64,000 bases of DNA from assembly GCF_000967425.1 (NCBI RefSeq), contig NZ_FO082821.1, positions 62,001-126,000 on the forward strand, in the 5' to 3' direction. The notes below the pieces were generated by a model. That model was not told the origin of the DNA. It saw nothing but the letters and a program-made list of their open reading frames with translations, and ran no database searches. Positions 14,335 through 23,234 of this stretch are shown here, piece after piece. How positions within the stretch are numbered: the first letter of the stretch is position 1; each line of letters begins with the position of its first letter. Source of the DNA: Pseudorhizobium banfieldiae. Its GTDB lineage: Bacteria > Pseudomonadota > Alphaproteobacteria > Rhizobiales > Rhizobiaceae. The position numbers were made by a program, and so were the translations under genes.

Positions 14335-16422
14335 TTAGCGGCCGGCCTGTTCCATGATTGGATCAGGAACGGTCGCTGCGAATAGCTCTTCCAAGCTCTT
14401 CCTCTTGCGCGGTGATTTGCCTTCGGCTTCCCGTTCGACGACCTCCCTTAGACGACTAACCCGATCATTGTGCGCTTTTTCGATGTCGTTCTCTGAGACA
14501 GGTGTTGTGCGCTTTTTGGGAGCGGGCACAGCTGCCTTAGCAGGTTCCGGAGTGCTCCCGGCGCTGGCCTTCTTGTTGGCCAGGGCGGATGGATTCACAA
14601 CACGAGCGGGCGAGGTGGAGGGCGCTGGCTCTTTCGGAGCCTCCTCCTGGACAGGCGCCCGCGGCTCCTCCGCTTTCGCCTCAGTCGCAGGCTTTATCGC
14701 TTCCGCTTGTTCAGCTTGTTCCTGGCCTGCATTGGCATAGGCTGGCGTGGTCGCTGGAACAGGTTTAGGTGGCAGGTAATCGACAGTTGGAACGGTCGGT
14801 ATGTGTGTTTGAGAATAGGCCTCCGCCTCCTTGAAGGGCTGCGTCTTAAAGAAGCGCAGCTTGTCTCCAAAGATTGGCCGCTGACCCTCCACCAGCAAGA
14901 TCATCTTGTTCTCGGGCATCTGGCGCACTTCCTGCGGCATCATCAGGTCCCGATCACGAATTTGCTCAACCTTCGTTCGGCGCGGGAGGCCCATAAGCTC
15001 GATAGTGCGCGATTCAGACTGATATCGGATGGTTCTCTTGCCAAGCGCGCGGGAAGCATACTCTGCCGTGGCCTGATCATTGGCACCAAGGATGAGCTGA
15101 TAGCCGCAGTTGCCAAGGAGCGAATGTCGGGACGTCTCACCATAGATCTCATCCAGGTTCTTCAGGTCCTGGATGATGAAGGCGAGCTTGATCTTATAGC
15201 CGGCCACATAGGGCAGCTTCGTCATGATCTCGTCCATGCGCTTCAGCTGGCGAAACTCATCCAGCAGAAAATAGACCGGCACGGAGTTGGGATCATGCTC
15301 AAGTGTGAGTATGTCCATCACCTGTTGAACGAATAGCGTCAGCAGCGGCCTAAGAAGCGTGATGTCGGTGATGTTCGGGGCAAGGTAGATTGTGATGGGG
15401 CGACGCTTCATGGATCGAAGGTCCATGTCGGTCATGTTCGTTGCGGCCACAACGCGTTCGTTCTTGAACGGCCTCATCGCCTTCTGGATGTCAAGCAGTG
15501 CCGAGGCCGCGGCCCGATCCGAGAGAGACAGGTAGGAATTGAAGCTCTCCATCGTGAACTTCGACAGGTATGGCTCCTTCTCCTTGATGTACTTCATCAA
15601 GGCCTGCAGATCGGTCCCGCTGTTGAAGAAGGAGTTGATCTCGCCGAGGTTCCTGCGCCCTTTGTAGAAGGGGCTTTCGAGAACGTAGCTGATGGCGCCG
15701 GAGAGAACCTGTTGAGCTGTGGCCTGCCAAACTGAATTCTCGGATTCGGTGTTTTCCGGTACAAGAATGCTGGCGATATTTTGAATGTCAGTCGTGCGAT
15801 TGCCTCGCTCCGGACGAACGAAATCCAAGGGATTATAGCTGTTGGTCGTCTCGGAACCCGGCGCGAACAGGAAGACCTGGCTGCCGTTGCGCTTGCGATA
15901 GCCGGCGGTTGCCTTGTAGACCTCGCCCTTCAGATCCGTGACGATCATCGAGCCTTCGTGCATGAGAGCGTTGGGGATGACGTAGCCCGCGCCCTTACCG
16001 GATCGCGTCGGGCCAATAATGAGGTGGTGGCGATCGTCATACGCGCGGAGGACGTTGCTCCCGATGCGGCCGAATATGTGACCTTTCTTGCCAAACCACT
16101 TCCCGCGCCGAAGGGTTGCGAGATCCTGAAAGGCTGCATCCCCTAATGGATTGCTGGTAGGTTTGAGCCCAAGATAAGCAATGAGGCCTGATACGAGCAG
16201 CGCGGGCACTACGGAGCCGAGCGCGACTTTTTGAAGGGAAGGGGAGGAGCTATAGGCCCAGAACTGCTGAATTGGCGCGAATGGGTTTGAGGTGATTGTC
16301 GCCTCGAGGATCCTACCGTCACCGTAGAAGAGCTGAAGCCCCGCCCCGTACGCCAGCATCCAGACTGCAAATGCGATCAACAGGCAGAAGAACAGATAGA
16401 AGGCCTGTAGCCCCTTACTCAT
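14335..16422 (-). CDS. virD4: VirD4/TraG-type coupling protein
   Basis: 695 residues. Two N-terminal membrane segments (about 10-30 and 68-88), Walker A GPTRSGKGAGYVIPN, Walker B VYFLLDEFRQL and the usual TraG motifs (LIVTDLKGEVY, LILGANDQATAEY). The C-terminal 150 residues are Pro/Ala/Glu-rich and probably disordered. It is the inner-membrane ATPase that recruits the relaxase-DNA complex to the secretion channel, and would also recruit the Fic protein if its tail is a signal. Start overlaps the virB11 stop (ATGA). Confidence 0.95.
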   Translation of the reverse strand: MSKGLQAFYLFFCLLIAFAVWMLAYGAGLQLFYGDGRILEATITSNPFAPIQQFWAYSSSPSLQKVALGSVVPALLVSGLIAYLGLKPTSNPLGDAAFQDLATLRRGKWFGKKGHIFGRIGSNVLRAYDDRHHLIIGPTRSGKGAGYVIPNALMHEGSMIVTDLKGEVYKATAGYRKRNGSQVFLFAPGSETTNSYNPLDFVRPERGNRTTDIQNIASILVPENTESENSVWQATAQQVLSGAISYVLESPFYKGRRNLGEINSFFNSGTDLQALMKYIKEKEPYLSKFTMESFNSYLSLSDRAAASALLDIQKAMRPFKNERVVAATNMTDMDLRSMKRRPITIYLAPNITDITLLRPLLTLFVQQVMDILTLEHDPNSVPVYFLLDEFRQLKRMDEIMTKLPYVAGYKIKLAFIIQDLKNLDEIYGETSRHSLLGNCGYQLILGANDQATAEYASRALGKRTIRYQSESRTIELMGLPRRTKVEQIRDRDLMMPQEVRQMPENKMILLVEGQRPIFGDKLRFFKTQPFKEAEAYSQTHIPTVPTVDYLPPKPVPATTPAYANAGQEQAEQAEAIKPATEAKAEEPRAPVQEEAPKEPAPSTSPARVVNPSALANKKASAGSTPEPAKAAVPAPKKRTTPVSENDIEKAHNDRVSRLREVVEREAEGKSPRKRKSLEELFAATVPDPIMEQAGR

Positions 16423-17441
16423 GATGCATCCCGTGCGAAGTAGATTTCGGAAACCCCGCGCTTGCCGCCTTCCCGCCTGAGCTGGATCACGATCGGAATG
16501 ACCATTTGGATGTAGGACATCAGATCCTGCTTGGAGTAGCCGGCGGACATGCCGGACTGCTGCATCATCATGGCGAGCTGTTCATAGGCGCCGAGCGGCG
16601 TATCGGCGTGTACTGTCGACATGCTGCCCGGGTGGCCTGTGTTGATGGCGCGAAGGAATGAAAAGGCCTCAGCTCCACGAATTTCGCCAACAAAGAGGCG
16701 ATCCGGCCGCATTCGAAGCGCCGATTCAAGGAGGTTCTGAATGATCACGTTTGCGGTACCTTGCCCACCCTTGGACGCGATCAGGTGGACCGCGTTCTTC
16801 TGTGGTGGCAATAGCTCACGAGTATCTTCAAGCGTCAGGATCCGCTCATTCACGTCTACAGAGTTAAGGCAAGCGTTCAGAAAGGTGGTTTTTCCCGACG
16901 ATGTGCCGCCACTGATCAGGATCGAAACTCGCTTCGTGATGGCCGTATGGATGAAGTCGTAGATCTTCTCTGCGCGCAGATAGGCGATCAGCTCCCGATC
17001 CACGTCGCTTAGGCCCCCGACAGCAACCGAGACTTTGTCGAGAGAACCGTTGTCTCGATAGTCCTGCAGAGAGAAATTCTGCACAACCTGCTTACGGATC
17101 GTGATCGACCCACCGTCGGGTGCCGCGGGCGGCAAGACGACCTGGATACGTTCGCCGGTCGGCAGTGCTGCGCTAAGGATCGGATTAGCGGCGTTCAGGA
17201 ACTGCTTTGTCGCTGCGGCAACCCGCTCGCCAATGTTCTCGATCTCCCTTGCCGTCAGAGCATCGATTTCATGATGCTCCATGTGATCAGCGCCGAAGCG
17301 CTCAACATAGACTTGGCCTGGGCGGTTCACCGCAATCTCAACCACCTTCGGGTCATCGAGAAATTTCCTGATGGGCTCCAGAGACCGGTTCAGGAAATAA
17401 TGAGGATCATGAGCGGTCGTGTTACCTACCATAACGTTCAC
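16419..17441 (-). CDS. virB11: VirB11-type secretion ATPase
   Basis: 340 residues. N-terminal domain with FLDDPKVVEIAVNRPGQVYV, Walker A SGGTSSGKTTFLNA, Asp box ILTLEDTRELL, and LRMRPDRLFVGEIRGAEAF with the His box GHPGSMSTVHAD. Hexameric traffic ATPase that powers pilus assembly and substrate transfer with VirB4 and VirD4. It overlaps the virB10 end by 20 bases. Confidence 0.95.
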   Translation of the reverse strand: MNVMVGNTTAHDPHYFLNRSLEPIRKFLDDPKVVEIAVNRPGQVYVERFGADHMEHHEIDALTAREIENIGERVAAATKQFLNAANPILSAALPTGERIQVVLPPAAPDGGSITIRKQVVQNFSLQDYRDNGSLDKVSVAVGGLSDVDRELIAYLRAEKIYDFIHTAITKRVSILISGGTSSGKTTFLNACLNSVDVNERILTLEDTRELLPPQKNAVHLIASKGGQGTANVIIQNLLESALRMRPDRLFVGEIRGAEAFSFLRAINTGHPGSMSTVHADTPLGAYEQLAMMMQQSGMSAGYSKQDLMSYIQMVIPIVIQLRREGGKRGVSEIYFARDAS

Positions 17442-18633
17442 GTTTGATCTCCTTCATCGCTTCCGTGACAGGATCGTCGTACATGGCGCTGAAATCGAGG
17501 TCCTGGCGAACGTAGACAAAGATCCGCTCGCCTTGCGGTACGCTGATCGTTGGCGGGATCCTCAGGTTTTCGGCAAGGACCGTGTTCGCCATGTCGCTGA
17601 AGGTCTGCGCGATCGTTTCTCGCGCCAATTCAGCACCTCTTTCGGCATCATCGTTTCCGGAGCTGGAGTCGCTACCGTATCCGGTTAGATAGCTTGCACC
17701 GCCTCCGACGATCGACAGCAAGATTGATGCGCCAAAGCGCTCACGGAACTTGTTGTCGACATGTCCCGTCAGGCCCGATCGGCCGAGGCTGTCCGTGCCG
17801 ATGGAGTTCAAACGCACCGACACGCCGTCATCCCGGATCAGCCTCGTCCACACGACAAAGACCCGCTTCTGCCCCCGCGTAACTTCGGACTGATATTCCC
17901 CGATCAGGCGTGTTCCTGTTGGGATCAGGACACGCCGCCCATCGAAGGAGTAGACATCCTTGGATGTGATGGCCCGCACCTGGCCCGGAAGGTCGCTGAC
18001 GATCGCCGTTTCCAAGATGCCGGGGATCAGCGTGCCCTCTGGGATCATGGCGTCGATGCGCTCGATCTGTCGGGCCTTGGCGGAACGGTCACCGATCGCA
18101 CTCGCTGAGGACAGGTACTGGCTGTTGCGATCCTCGCCAGCGACGGTCAAAGGCGTGCCGCTGTTCGAGCCATCGAGCGAACCATTCGCGGATCCTCCCA
18201 GGTTCTGGTCAAGCGTGATTAGCTTTGACCGAAATCGCTCCGGAAACACCTCTTCGGCGGGCGGGGGGGCGCTCGCCGGTTGAACGACTTCGGGCGGGGG
18301 AGGCACGTTGAATTCAGTGACGTCCACCGGCGGAGCTGGCGGCGGAGGAGGCGGAGGTGGAAGTTCCAAGACAGGCTGTTCGGGCGGTGGGGGAGTGGGT
18401 TCTCTATCGCGCACGAAACCGGGCGGCCGGAAGGTCGTGGTACGGAACTCCTCCTCACTTTGCGGGGTTTCAGGCGGGCTTTCTCCGGACGTCGCGAGCA
18501 CCAGGTACGCGGCGAAGACGCCAGCCAGCAAAAGGGCGGCCATGCCGACCGTTTGATTGCGCTTCACGTTTCGATTGCTGATTTCGGCCTCATCGGCCGC
18601 CGCCATTGCGTCGAGTTCAGGGCTGCGCTTCAT
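17422..18633 (-). CDS. virB10: VirB10-type channel core protein
   Basis: 403 residues. Cytoplasmic N-terminus, one transmembrane helix (VGMAALLLAGVFAAYLVLAT), a long proline-rich linker with runs of Pro near 83-115, and the conserved C-terminal beta-barrel domain (IPEGTLIPGILETAIVSDLP, GTRLIGEYQSEVTRGQKRVF). It spans the periplasm, linking inner-membrane ATPases to the outer-membrane pore with VirB7 and VirB9. Confidence 0.95.
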   Translation of the reverse strand: MKRSPELDAMAAADEAEISNRNVKRNQTVGMAALLLAGVFAAYLVLATSGESPPETPQSEEEFRTTTFRPPGFVRDREPTPPPPEQPVLELPPPPPPPPAPPVDVTEFNVPPPPEVVQPASAPPPAEEVFPERFRSKLITLDQNLGGSANGSLDGSNSGTPLTVAGEDRNSQYLSSASAIGDRSAKARQIERIDAMIPEGTLIPGILETAIVSDLPGQVRAITSKDVYSFDGRRVLIPTGTRLIGEYQSEVTRGQKRVFVVWTRLIRDDGVSVRLNSIGTDSLGRSGLTGHVDNKFRERFGASILLSIVGGGASYLTGYGSDSSSGNDDAERGAELARETIAQTFSDMANTVLAENLRIPPTISVPQGERIFVYVRQDLDFSAMYDDPVTEAMKEIKRERYGR

Positions 18634-19445
18634 TAGTTGCCGCTCCTCCTGCGTTTGCTGGCATCAGGATCCGGTTTCGGAGCCATGATGTCAGGATCAG
18701 GTGCTGCAAAGTCCGGCTTGCGGAGGTTGAAAATGCACGTCCACTGGTTTCCGTCCCGGAGCGTGTATTGCGTGGCTACGCCGTCAACGACGATGTATTC
18801 GCCTTCCTTGCGGAAGTTTCGCAGGGTCTCGGAGAAGTCGGATTGAACGGCAAAAATGGCCGGCACGGTCCCTCGGCCGAACTTGAAAAAGGTCTTCTTT
18901 CCGTCATCGAAGACCATTGTCGGCTTCAGCGCCGCGTCGCCCGAGAAAGAGTAGTCAATATTGACGTTCGCTTTGTCGATGCTCGAAATGTTCGGGTTAG
19001 CTGCCCGAAACTCAGCCTCCTTCCGCAGAGACTCGTTCAGGTTCTTCTCCGGATAAACGAAGCGAATTCCGAAGACCTTTTTCCCTGCTTCCGGTGCATA
19101 GTCGTTGAGCTCAAGGAAGTAGATCCTCTTTGAGGTCACCACGTTCATGTTTGTGGAAACGTCCTTGGCTATAGGCTTGACGAAAAGGATGTTGCCCTTT
19201 TCGGACGGGGCAACCTGCCAACTGTCGGTGTCGCCAAGCGAGATCGTCTCAAACTTCTCATCTTCGTCGAAGATGATCATCGTCGAGATGCCGTAGGTCG
19301 CAGACACCTTTACGACGTTGTTCGGCTGATAGACGACACTGGTCACACGCGCATCCAGACTGCCAGGGCGGGGCTGTTGCGCCGCATAGGCGTGAGTCAT
19401 CGTGAGAGCGGCGATCGACGCCGCCAGTAGGAAGCCATATTTCAC
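18633..19445 (-). CDS. virB9: VirB9-type outer-membrane core protein
   Basis: 270 residues. Signal peptide (LLAASIAALTMTHAYA), then the VirB9/CagX beta domains (RVTSVVYQPNNVVKVSATYG, ILFVKPIAKDVSTNMNVVT) and the C-terminal beta domain (KPTMVFDDGKKTFFKFG, YTLRDGNQWTCIFN). It forms the outer-membrane ring with VirB7 and VirB10. One base is shared with the virB10 start, and its start overlaps the virB8 stop. Confidence 0.95.
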   Translation of the reverse strand: MKYGFLLAASIAALTMTHAYAAQQPRPGSLDARVTSVVYQPNNVVKVSATYGISTMIIFDEDEKFETISLGDTDSWQVAPSEKGNILFVKPIAKDVSTNMNVVTSKRIYFLELNDYAPEAGKKVFGIRFVYPEKNLNESLRKEAEFRAANPNISSIDKANVNIDYSFSGDAALKPTMVFDDGKKTFFKFGRGTVPAIFAVQSDFSETLRNFRKEGEYIVVDGVATQYTLRDGNQWTCIFNLRKPDFAAPDPDIMAPKPDPDASKRRRSGN

Positions 19446-20134
19446 TGCTGGCCTCCCGAGGTCACCGTTTCCTGATCACGGCGGTAGTCATAAACCTGGA
19501 AGCCCAACGGGTTTTCGAAGCGCCATTCGTTGCGCTCAGGCGTATCCGTGTAGCGATAGCGAACGATAGAGATGAAATGGCGCGTGATGACGTCTGAATC
19601 AGAGCGCTCATGCGTCGAGAACCGGACGAGCGCCGTTGTCGTGTTGGGGAAGGTGACAGACTTTATGTCGACGGTGATCGACTTGTTTTTGCCGAGCCGG
19701 CGAGCTGGATTGTCAGGGTTCGCGGCACTCCATTGGGCCTGGAGGTCGCGCGCTGCGTCGCCGGTGGAGAGCAAAGCTGCAATTCCAAAGTTCTGCTCGA
19801 TGGCAAAAGGATCATAGCCCTCGCGGGATCGAATGTAACGGACGACATTCGCCTGAGTGACCGCCTGCTGATCGGTGATGTTCGATGTTCGGGTCAGCCC
19901 TGTCTTGACCTCAATGTAGCCAGTGTTCTTGTCGACCTCGACAATGTACGGCTCGAAGCTCTTGAGGGGCACGAGCATCACCAATGCGGAGAGCGACAGG
20001 ATCGTGATGCCGCCGAAGATCAGCGTAATCAGCCAAGCGAACGCCTTGGACCGTTTGGCCTTTTTGACGATCTCTTGTTCCCAACGGTCCCCATCCTGAA
20101 AATAGCTCCGGAGAGCATCGTTATTCTCTGCCAT
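19442..20134 (-). CDS. virB8: VirB8-type inner-membrane assembly factor
   Basis: 230 residues. Short cytoplasmic N-terminus, one transmembrane helix (FAWLITLIFGGITILSLSAL), then an NTF2-like periplasmic domain (YIVEVDKNTGYIEVKTGL, VVRYIRSREGYDPF, RVVRYRYTDTP-like end region near EWRFENPLGFQVYDY). It nucleates assembly of the secretion complex. Placed between virB6 and virB9 as usual. Confidence 0.95.
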   Translation of the reverse strand: MAENNDALRSYFQDGDRWEQEIVKKAKRSKAFAWLITLIFGGITILSLSALVMLVPLKSFEPYIVEVDKNTGYIEVKTGLTRTSNITDQQAVTQANVVRYIRSREGYDPFAIEQNFGIAALLSTGDAARDLQAQWSAANPDNPARRLGKNKSITVDIKSVTFPNTTTALVRFSTHERSDSDVITRHFISIVRYRYTDTPERNEWRFENPLGFQVYDYRRDQETVTSGGQQ

Positions 20135-20167
20135 GTATCCTAGCCCTTAATTCCCGCCACCAGTTGC

Positions 20168-21196
20168 CTAGTTGGGCAGACTGTTGTTGGTAATTCTGTT
20201 TTGCATCGCTTCTGCTGCACCGGCGTTTTGGATGTTTTCCCTCATGCCGGCATGGGTTCTGGCGCGTGCGGCCATTCCTAATTCTCCAGCCCTCCCGGCT
20301 ACAGAACGTGTCGCGGTCAAAGCTCGTGCCGGCAGCGCAACACCGGTAGCGTAGCCAACCGATCGAGCGATCTGCCCAACGCCCGTTGCCACGCCCCCGG
20401 TAATTCCCTGGGCGAGAGTTTGAATGTTGAAGAGGACAAAAGCGCCAGCCGCACAGATCAGGACGAAAGCCGAGATATCGTCTAGCTGGATCTCGTTCGC
20501 GGATGCTGCCGCTGCGACCTTCTGCAGTTCAGCGTCCATGGTCGTGATGAGAAAGGCGGCGACGACGTAAACGAAGAGCGGAATGATCGCGTACGTCAAA
20601 ACCTGCTGGAACCAAGCCATTCCGTACTGGCGTGTGGAATCAAACAATAGGCAGGCGATAAAGATCGGTGCAGTGCCAAGCAGCACCCACATCATCACTT
20701 TTGCAAGCACGAGGATGGCAAGCGCAACGGCAATGAACAGCCCAACCGCCAGCATGATCAGGAACCCTACGAGGCCCGGTAGAATGGCGAAGTAGCCTGA
20801 CTGCTCCGCGAATGCTGCTGCTGCCTCATTCGCCGTCTCCCAAATCATGGAGAGGCCGTCTGTCGGCTCAGTTATCCCGGTACTGCTAGCCGTCAGGAGC
20901 GCCCGCCCCACGTCTTCCGGCGTGTTGTTCAGCCAGTCGTAAAAGAAGAGTTGGAAGTTGCCCCACTGATCAATGAAGGCGACGATAAGCATCATCCGCA
21001 CGACCCGGCCGACGATCTCGCCGACGGTCACTCGCGCGGTCCCCATGACGAGTTGAAGTCCGTAATAGGCGACGTAGGCAATAAGCATGATCGTCAGCAA
21101 GGGCATGATTTCGTCGCCAACGACCTCATAAGCCCGTTGGGAGAAATTCCGCCCTGCATCTTCAAGAGCCTCAAGCAGGCCGCCTAGAAAGTTCAT
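20168..21196 (-). CDS. virB6: VirB6/TrbL-type polytopic membrane protein
   Basis: 342 residues from ATG 21196 (MNFLGGLLEALEDAG); an upstream frame start at 21262 overlaps the lipoprotein gene and is less likely. Five or six hydrophobic spans, for example LVGFLIMLAVGLFIAVALAI and the following VMMWVLLGTAPIFIACLL, with the TrbL/VirB6 core. It contributes the inner-membrane part of the translocation path. The C-terminus is Ala/Arg-rich and cytoplasmic. Confidence 0.9.
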   Translation of the reverse strand: MNFLGGLLEALEDAGRNFSQRAYEVVGDEIMPLLTIMLIAYVAYYGLQLVMGTARVTVGEIVGRVVRMMLIVAFIDQWGNFQLFFYDWLNNTPEDVGRALLTASSTGITEPTDGLSMIWETANEAAAAFAEQSGYFAILPGLVGFLIMLAVGLFIAVALAILVLAKVMMWVLLGTAPIFIACLLFDSTRQYGMAWFQQVLTYAIIPLFVYVVAAFLITTMDAELQKVAAAASANEIQLDDISAFVLICAAGAFVLFNIQTLAQGITGGVATGVGQIARSVGYATGVALPARALTATRSVAGRAGELGMAARARTHAGMRENIQNAGAAEAMQNRITNNSLPN

Positions 21197-21200
21197 GGGG

Positions 21201-21437
21201 TCACTGCTCTCCGCTTGCAGCGAAAGCGTCGATCGCCGCCAGCGCTTCCGATGGGTTGCCATTCACGCTGGTCATTGGGCCACATTCCTGTCGCGGATCC
21301 TCGGCGTAGGATGTGAGGTTTGCCGGCCTTTTGCATGGTGCAGTCTTCTCTTTCGGAGCACCGGCGCAGCCAGTTACGCCGGCAGCAACCAGAACGGAGA
21401 GGAGCACAAAGCCTTTCACTCGAAATGTCTTAGTCAC
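21201..21437 (-). CDS. virB7: VirB7-like lipoprotein
   Basis: 78 residues, GTG start overlapping the virB5 stop by 8 bases. Lipoprotein signal peptide with lipobox VTGC (Cys about 24). The mature part is short, with two further cysteines (APCKRP, QECGPM). Position between virB5 and virB6 differs from the Ti order (virB7 after virB6), but size and lipobox fit VirB7, which anchors VirB9 in the outer membrane. An entry-exclusion lipoprotein is the alternative. Confidence 0.65.
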   Translation of the reverse strand: MTKTFRVKGFVLLSVLVAAGVTGCAGAPKEKTAPCKRPANLTSYAEDPRQECGPMTSVNGNPSEALAAIDAFAASGEQ

Positions 21438-22128
21438 CGTAGGTCAGCGCCTTCTTGGTATTGGAGATGTCGACAAGGCGGCGCTGGTTTTGAGCCTGCA
21501 GGGAGCCGACCGCCCCATTCATCACGCCAATCATTTCGTTGATCGTCAGGCCGGTTTGAACCTGCAGCTGCGTGTTCTGATCGATGGACCCTTTGATGTC
21601 TTCGGCCTGGCCGATCTGCTGACCTGCCTGCTGGAATGCCTGTGTTCGCGACTGAACGGCCTGTTGCGAGCCGGTGACTAGGGCAGCGACTCCAAGGACG
21701 GTCTTCATCATCTCTTCGTAGGACTTGTCGCCGGAGAACGTGCTGTCCGCCTTGCCAGACAAGTTCTTTACTAGCTGAAGACCGTTGATGAAGGTGGTGG
21801 CAATCTGGCCGATGTCACCGCCCATGCTGCCGAAGTTCGGGACTCCGCCCTGCATGAGGCTGTCGAGTGACGGCATCTGAGAAACGCTGAACCCTTGACC
21901 AACGGCGAGGTTCTGCATGGGATTTGAAACGCTCCCTCGATCCCCCGTGACGGCTTTAAGCGTCTCTTCAACCGTCTTCAGAACCTCTTTGTTCGTATCC
22001 AGGATCTGATCCGTCGTCTGAGAGGTTTCCGTTGCAATCTTCAGGTTGGCGCTGTCGATCACGGGAACCTGTGCAAGTGCGGTAGACGCCATCGCTAGCG
22101 AAAACGCAGTCAGAAATGCTCTTTTCAT
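21430..22128 (-). CDS. virB5: VirB5-type pilus tip protein
   Basis: 232 residues from ATG 22128, preceded by AGGAGA; a frame start at 22146 is less likely. Signal peptide ending ALAQVPV, then a mostly helical, Gln/Thr-rich protein (SQTTDQILDTNKEVLKTVEE, near C-terminus MNGAVGSLQAQNQRRLVDI). VirB5 sits at the pilus tip and may mediate contact with recipients. Confidence 0.85.
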   Translation of the reverse strand: MKRAFLTAFSLAMASTALAQVPVIDSANLKIATETSQTTDQILDTNKEVLKTVEETLKAVTGDRGSVSNPMQNLAVGQGFSVSQMPSLDSLMQGGVPNFGSMGGDIGQIATTFINGLQLVKNLSGKADSTFSGDKSYEEMMKTVLGVAALVTGSQQAVQSRTQAFQQAGQQIGQAEDIKGSIDQNTQLQVQTGLTINEMIGVMNGAVGSLQAQNQRRLVDISNTKKALTYGD

Positions 22129-22142
22129 GGCCGTTCTCCTTG

Positions 22143-23234
22143 TCATTCGGCGCTCAACATCAGCTTCATGTCAGCCTCTGGTTCGAGTTTTCGAACGCAG
22201 GCCTGTTCCTCCGGATTCCACTCAAGCTGCAGTTCCTTGTCGCAGAGGTCAGCTACCTCGCGATCGTCTTCCTTCTCGTCTCGCTTGTAGTCGCTGGACC
22301 GCGAAGACCCCGAGAGCCCGCCCAGATCGAGTGCATTTTGAGAATTCATAAGCTCCGCCATCGTTGTTCCGAGGCGGATGACCTGGTTCATCATCTCGAG
22401 GTTCGCATTGCGTGCGCCGGAATTGTGGTCCCAGCTGTCTTGGATCGTGCCGCTTTCCATCTGGCCGAGTTGCTGAAGCCATGACGCGACGTTCCCGCTG
22501 TTTTCGGAAATCGACTGGCTGGTTGCCATTGAGTTGATCGTTGCGTCTCTCGCACCTGAAAAGCCCGACGTGCCTCCGCCGAAGTTTTCGGGGATGTTCG
22601 ACACATCAGAGCCTCCAAACTGAGGCATCCACTTGCCCTTGATCGCGGCTACGTATCCCTGCGTCTCCTTGAACGGAGGAATGCCGCCATACTTCCGAAC
22701 GTTGCCTGGCCCCGCGTTGTACGCGGCGAGCGCAAGGTTGGTATTGCCGTTGAAGGTCCGGAGCTGCTGCTTCAGGTAGCGTGCGCCGCCACGAAGGTTA
22801 TCCTCGATATCGTGAGGATTCACGCCAAGATCCTTGGCTGTGCCCGGCATCAGCTGCGACAAGCCCATAGCGCCGACAGGCGACTTTGCGCAGGGATTGA
22901 ACCGGCTCTCCTGGTAGACGAGAGACATGAAGAGGGTTTCGTCTACCCCTTCCTCACGCGCCACTCGCTTCACGAGCCCGACAATCTCCGGATTGGCTTG
23001 TGCTGCCGAGGGGGCATCACCTCCGCGCCCCGGCCGGTACATCGAGCAGGTGACGCTCTTGCTCACGGAGTGCCGGCGACTGTCTGTTTCCTCGATCTGC
23101 TTCGTCGTTTCATTGCGCACTGCATCGGTTGAAGTGAGGGCGCCATCCGTAACAGGAACCTGCGAGAAGGCGGGGGGCGCCGTTCCCCAAGCCAAGGCTG
23201 CAACCAGCAGCGTTAGAGTCCGACTGTTCCTCAT
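22143..23234 (-). CDS. Lytic transglycosylase with C-terminal extension (second in the operon)
   Basis: 363 residues from ATG 23234, which overlaps the virB4 stop (ATGA). Signal peptide ([17 protein letters not shown]), SLT domain about 95-220 with catalytic [41 protein letters not shown] and [10 protein letters not shown]. About 140 residues follow the SLT domain, Ser/Asn/Gly-rich then charged, with Cys near the end. It cuts peptidoglycan to let the secretion channel or pilus through. A second SLT protein, in the virB1 position, ends the operon at 27325; two in one T4SS operon is unusual. Confidence 0.9.
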   Translation of the reverse strand: MRNSRTLTLLVAALAWGTAPPAFSQVPVTDGALTSTDAVRNETTKQIEETDSRRHSVSKSVTCSMYRPGRGGDAPSAAQANPEIVGLVKRVAREEGVDETLFMSLVYQESRFNPCAKSPVGAMGLSQLMPGTAKDLGVNPHDIEDNLRGGARYLKQQLRTFNGNTNLALAAYNAGPGNVRKYGGIPPFKETQGYVAAIKGKWMPQFGGSDVSNIPENFGGGTSGFSGARDATINSMATSQSISENSGNVASWLQQLGQMESGTIQDSWDHNSGARNANLEMMNQVIRLGTTMAELMNSQNALDLGGLSGSSRSSDYKRDEKEDDREVADLCDKELQLEWNPEEQACVRKLEPEADMKLMLSAE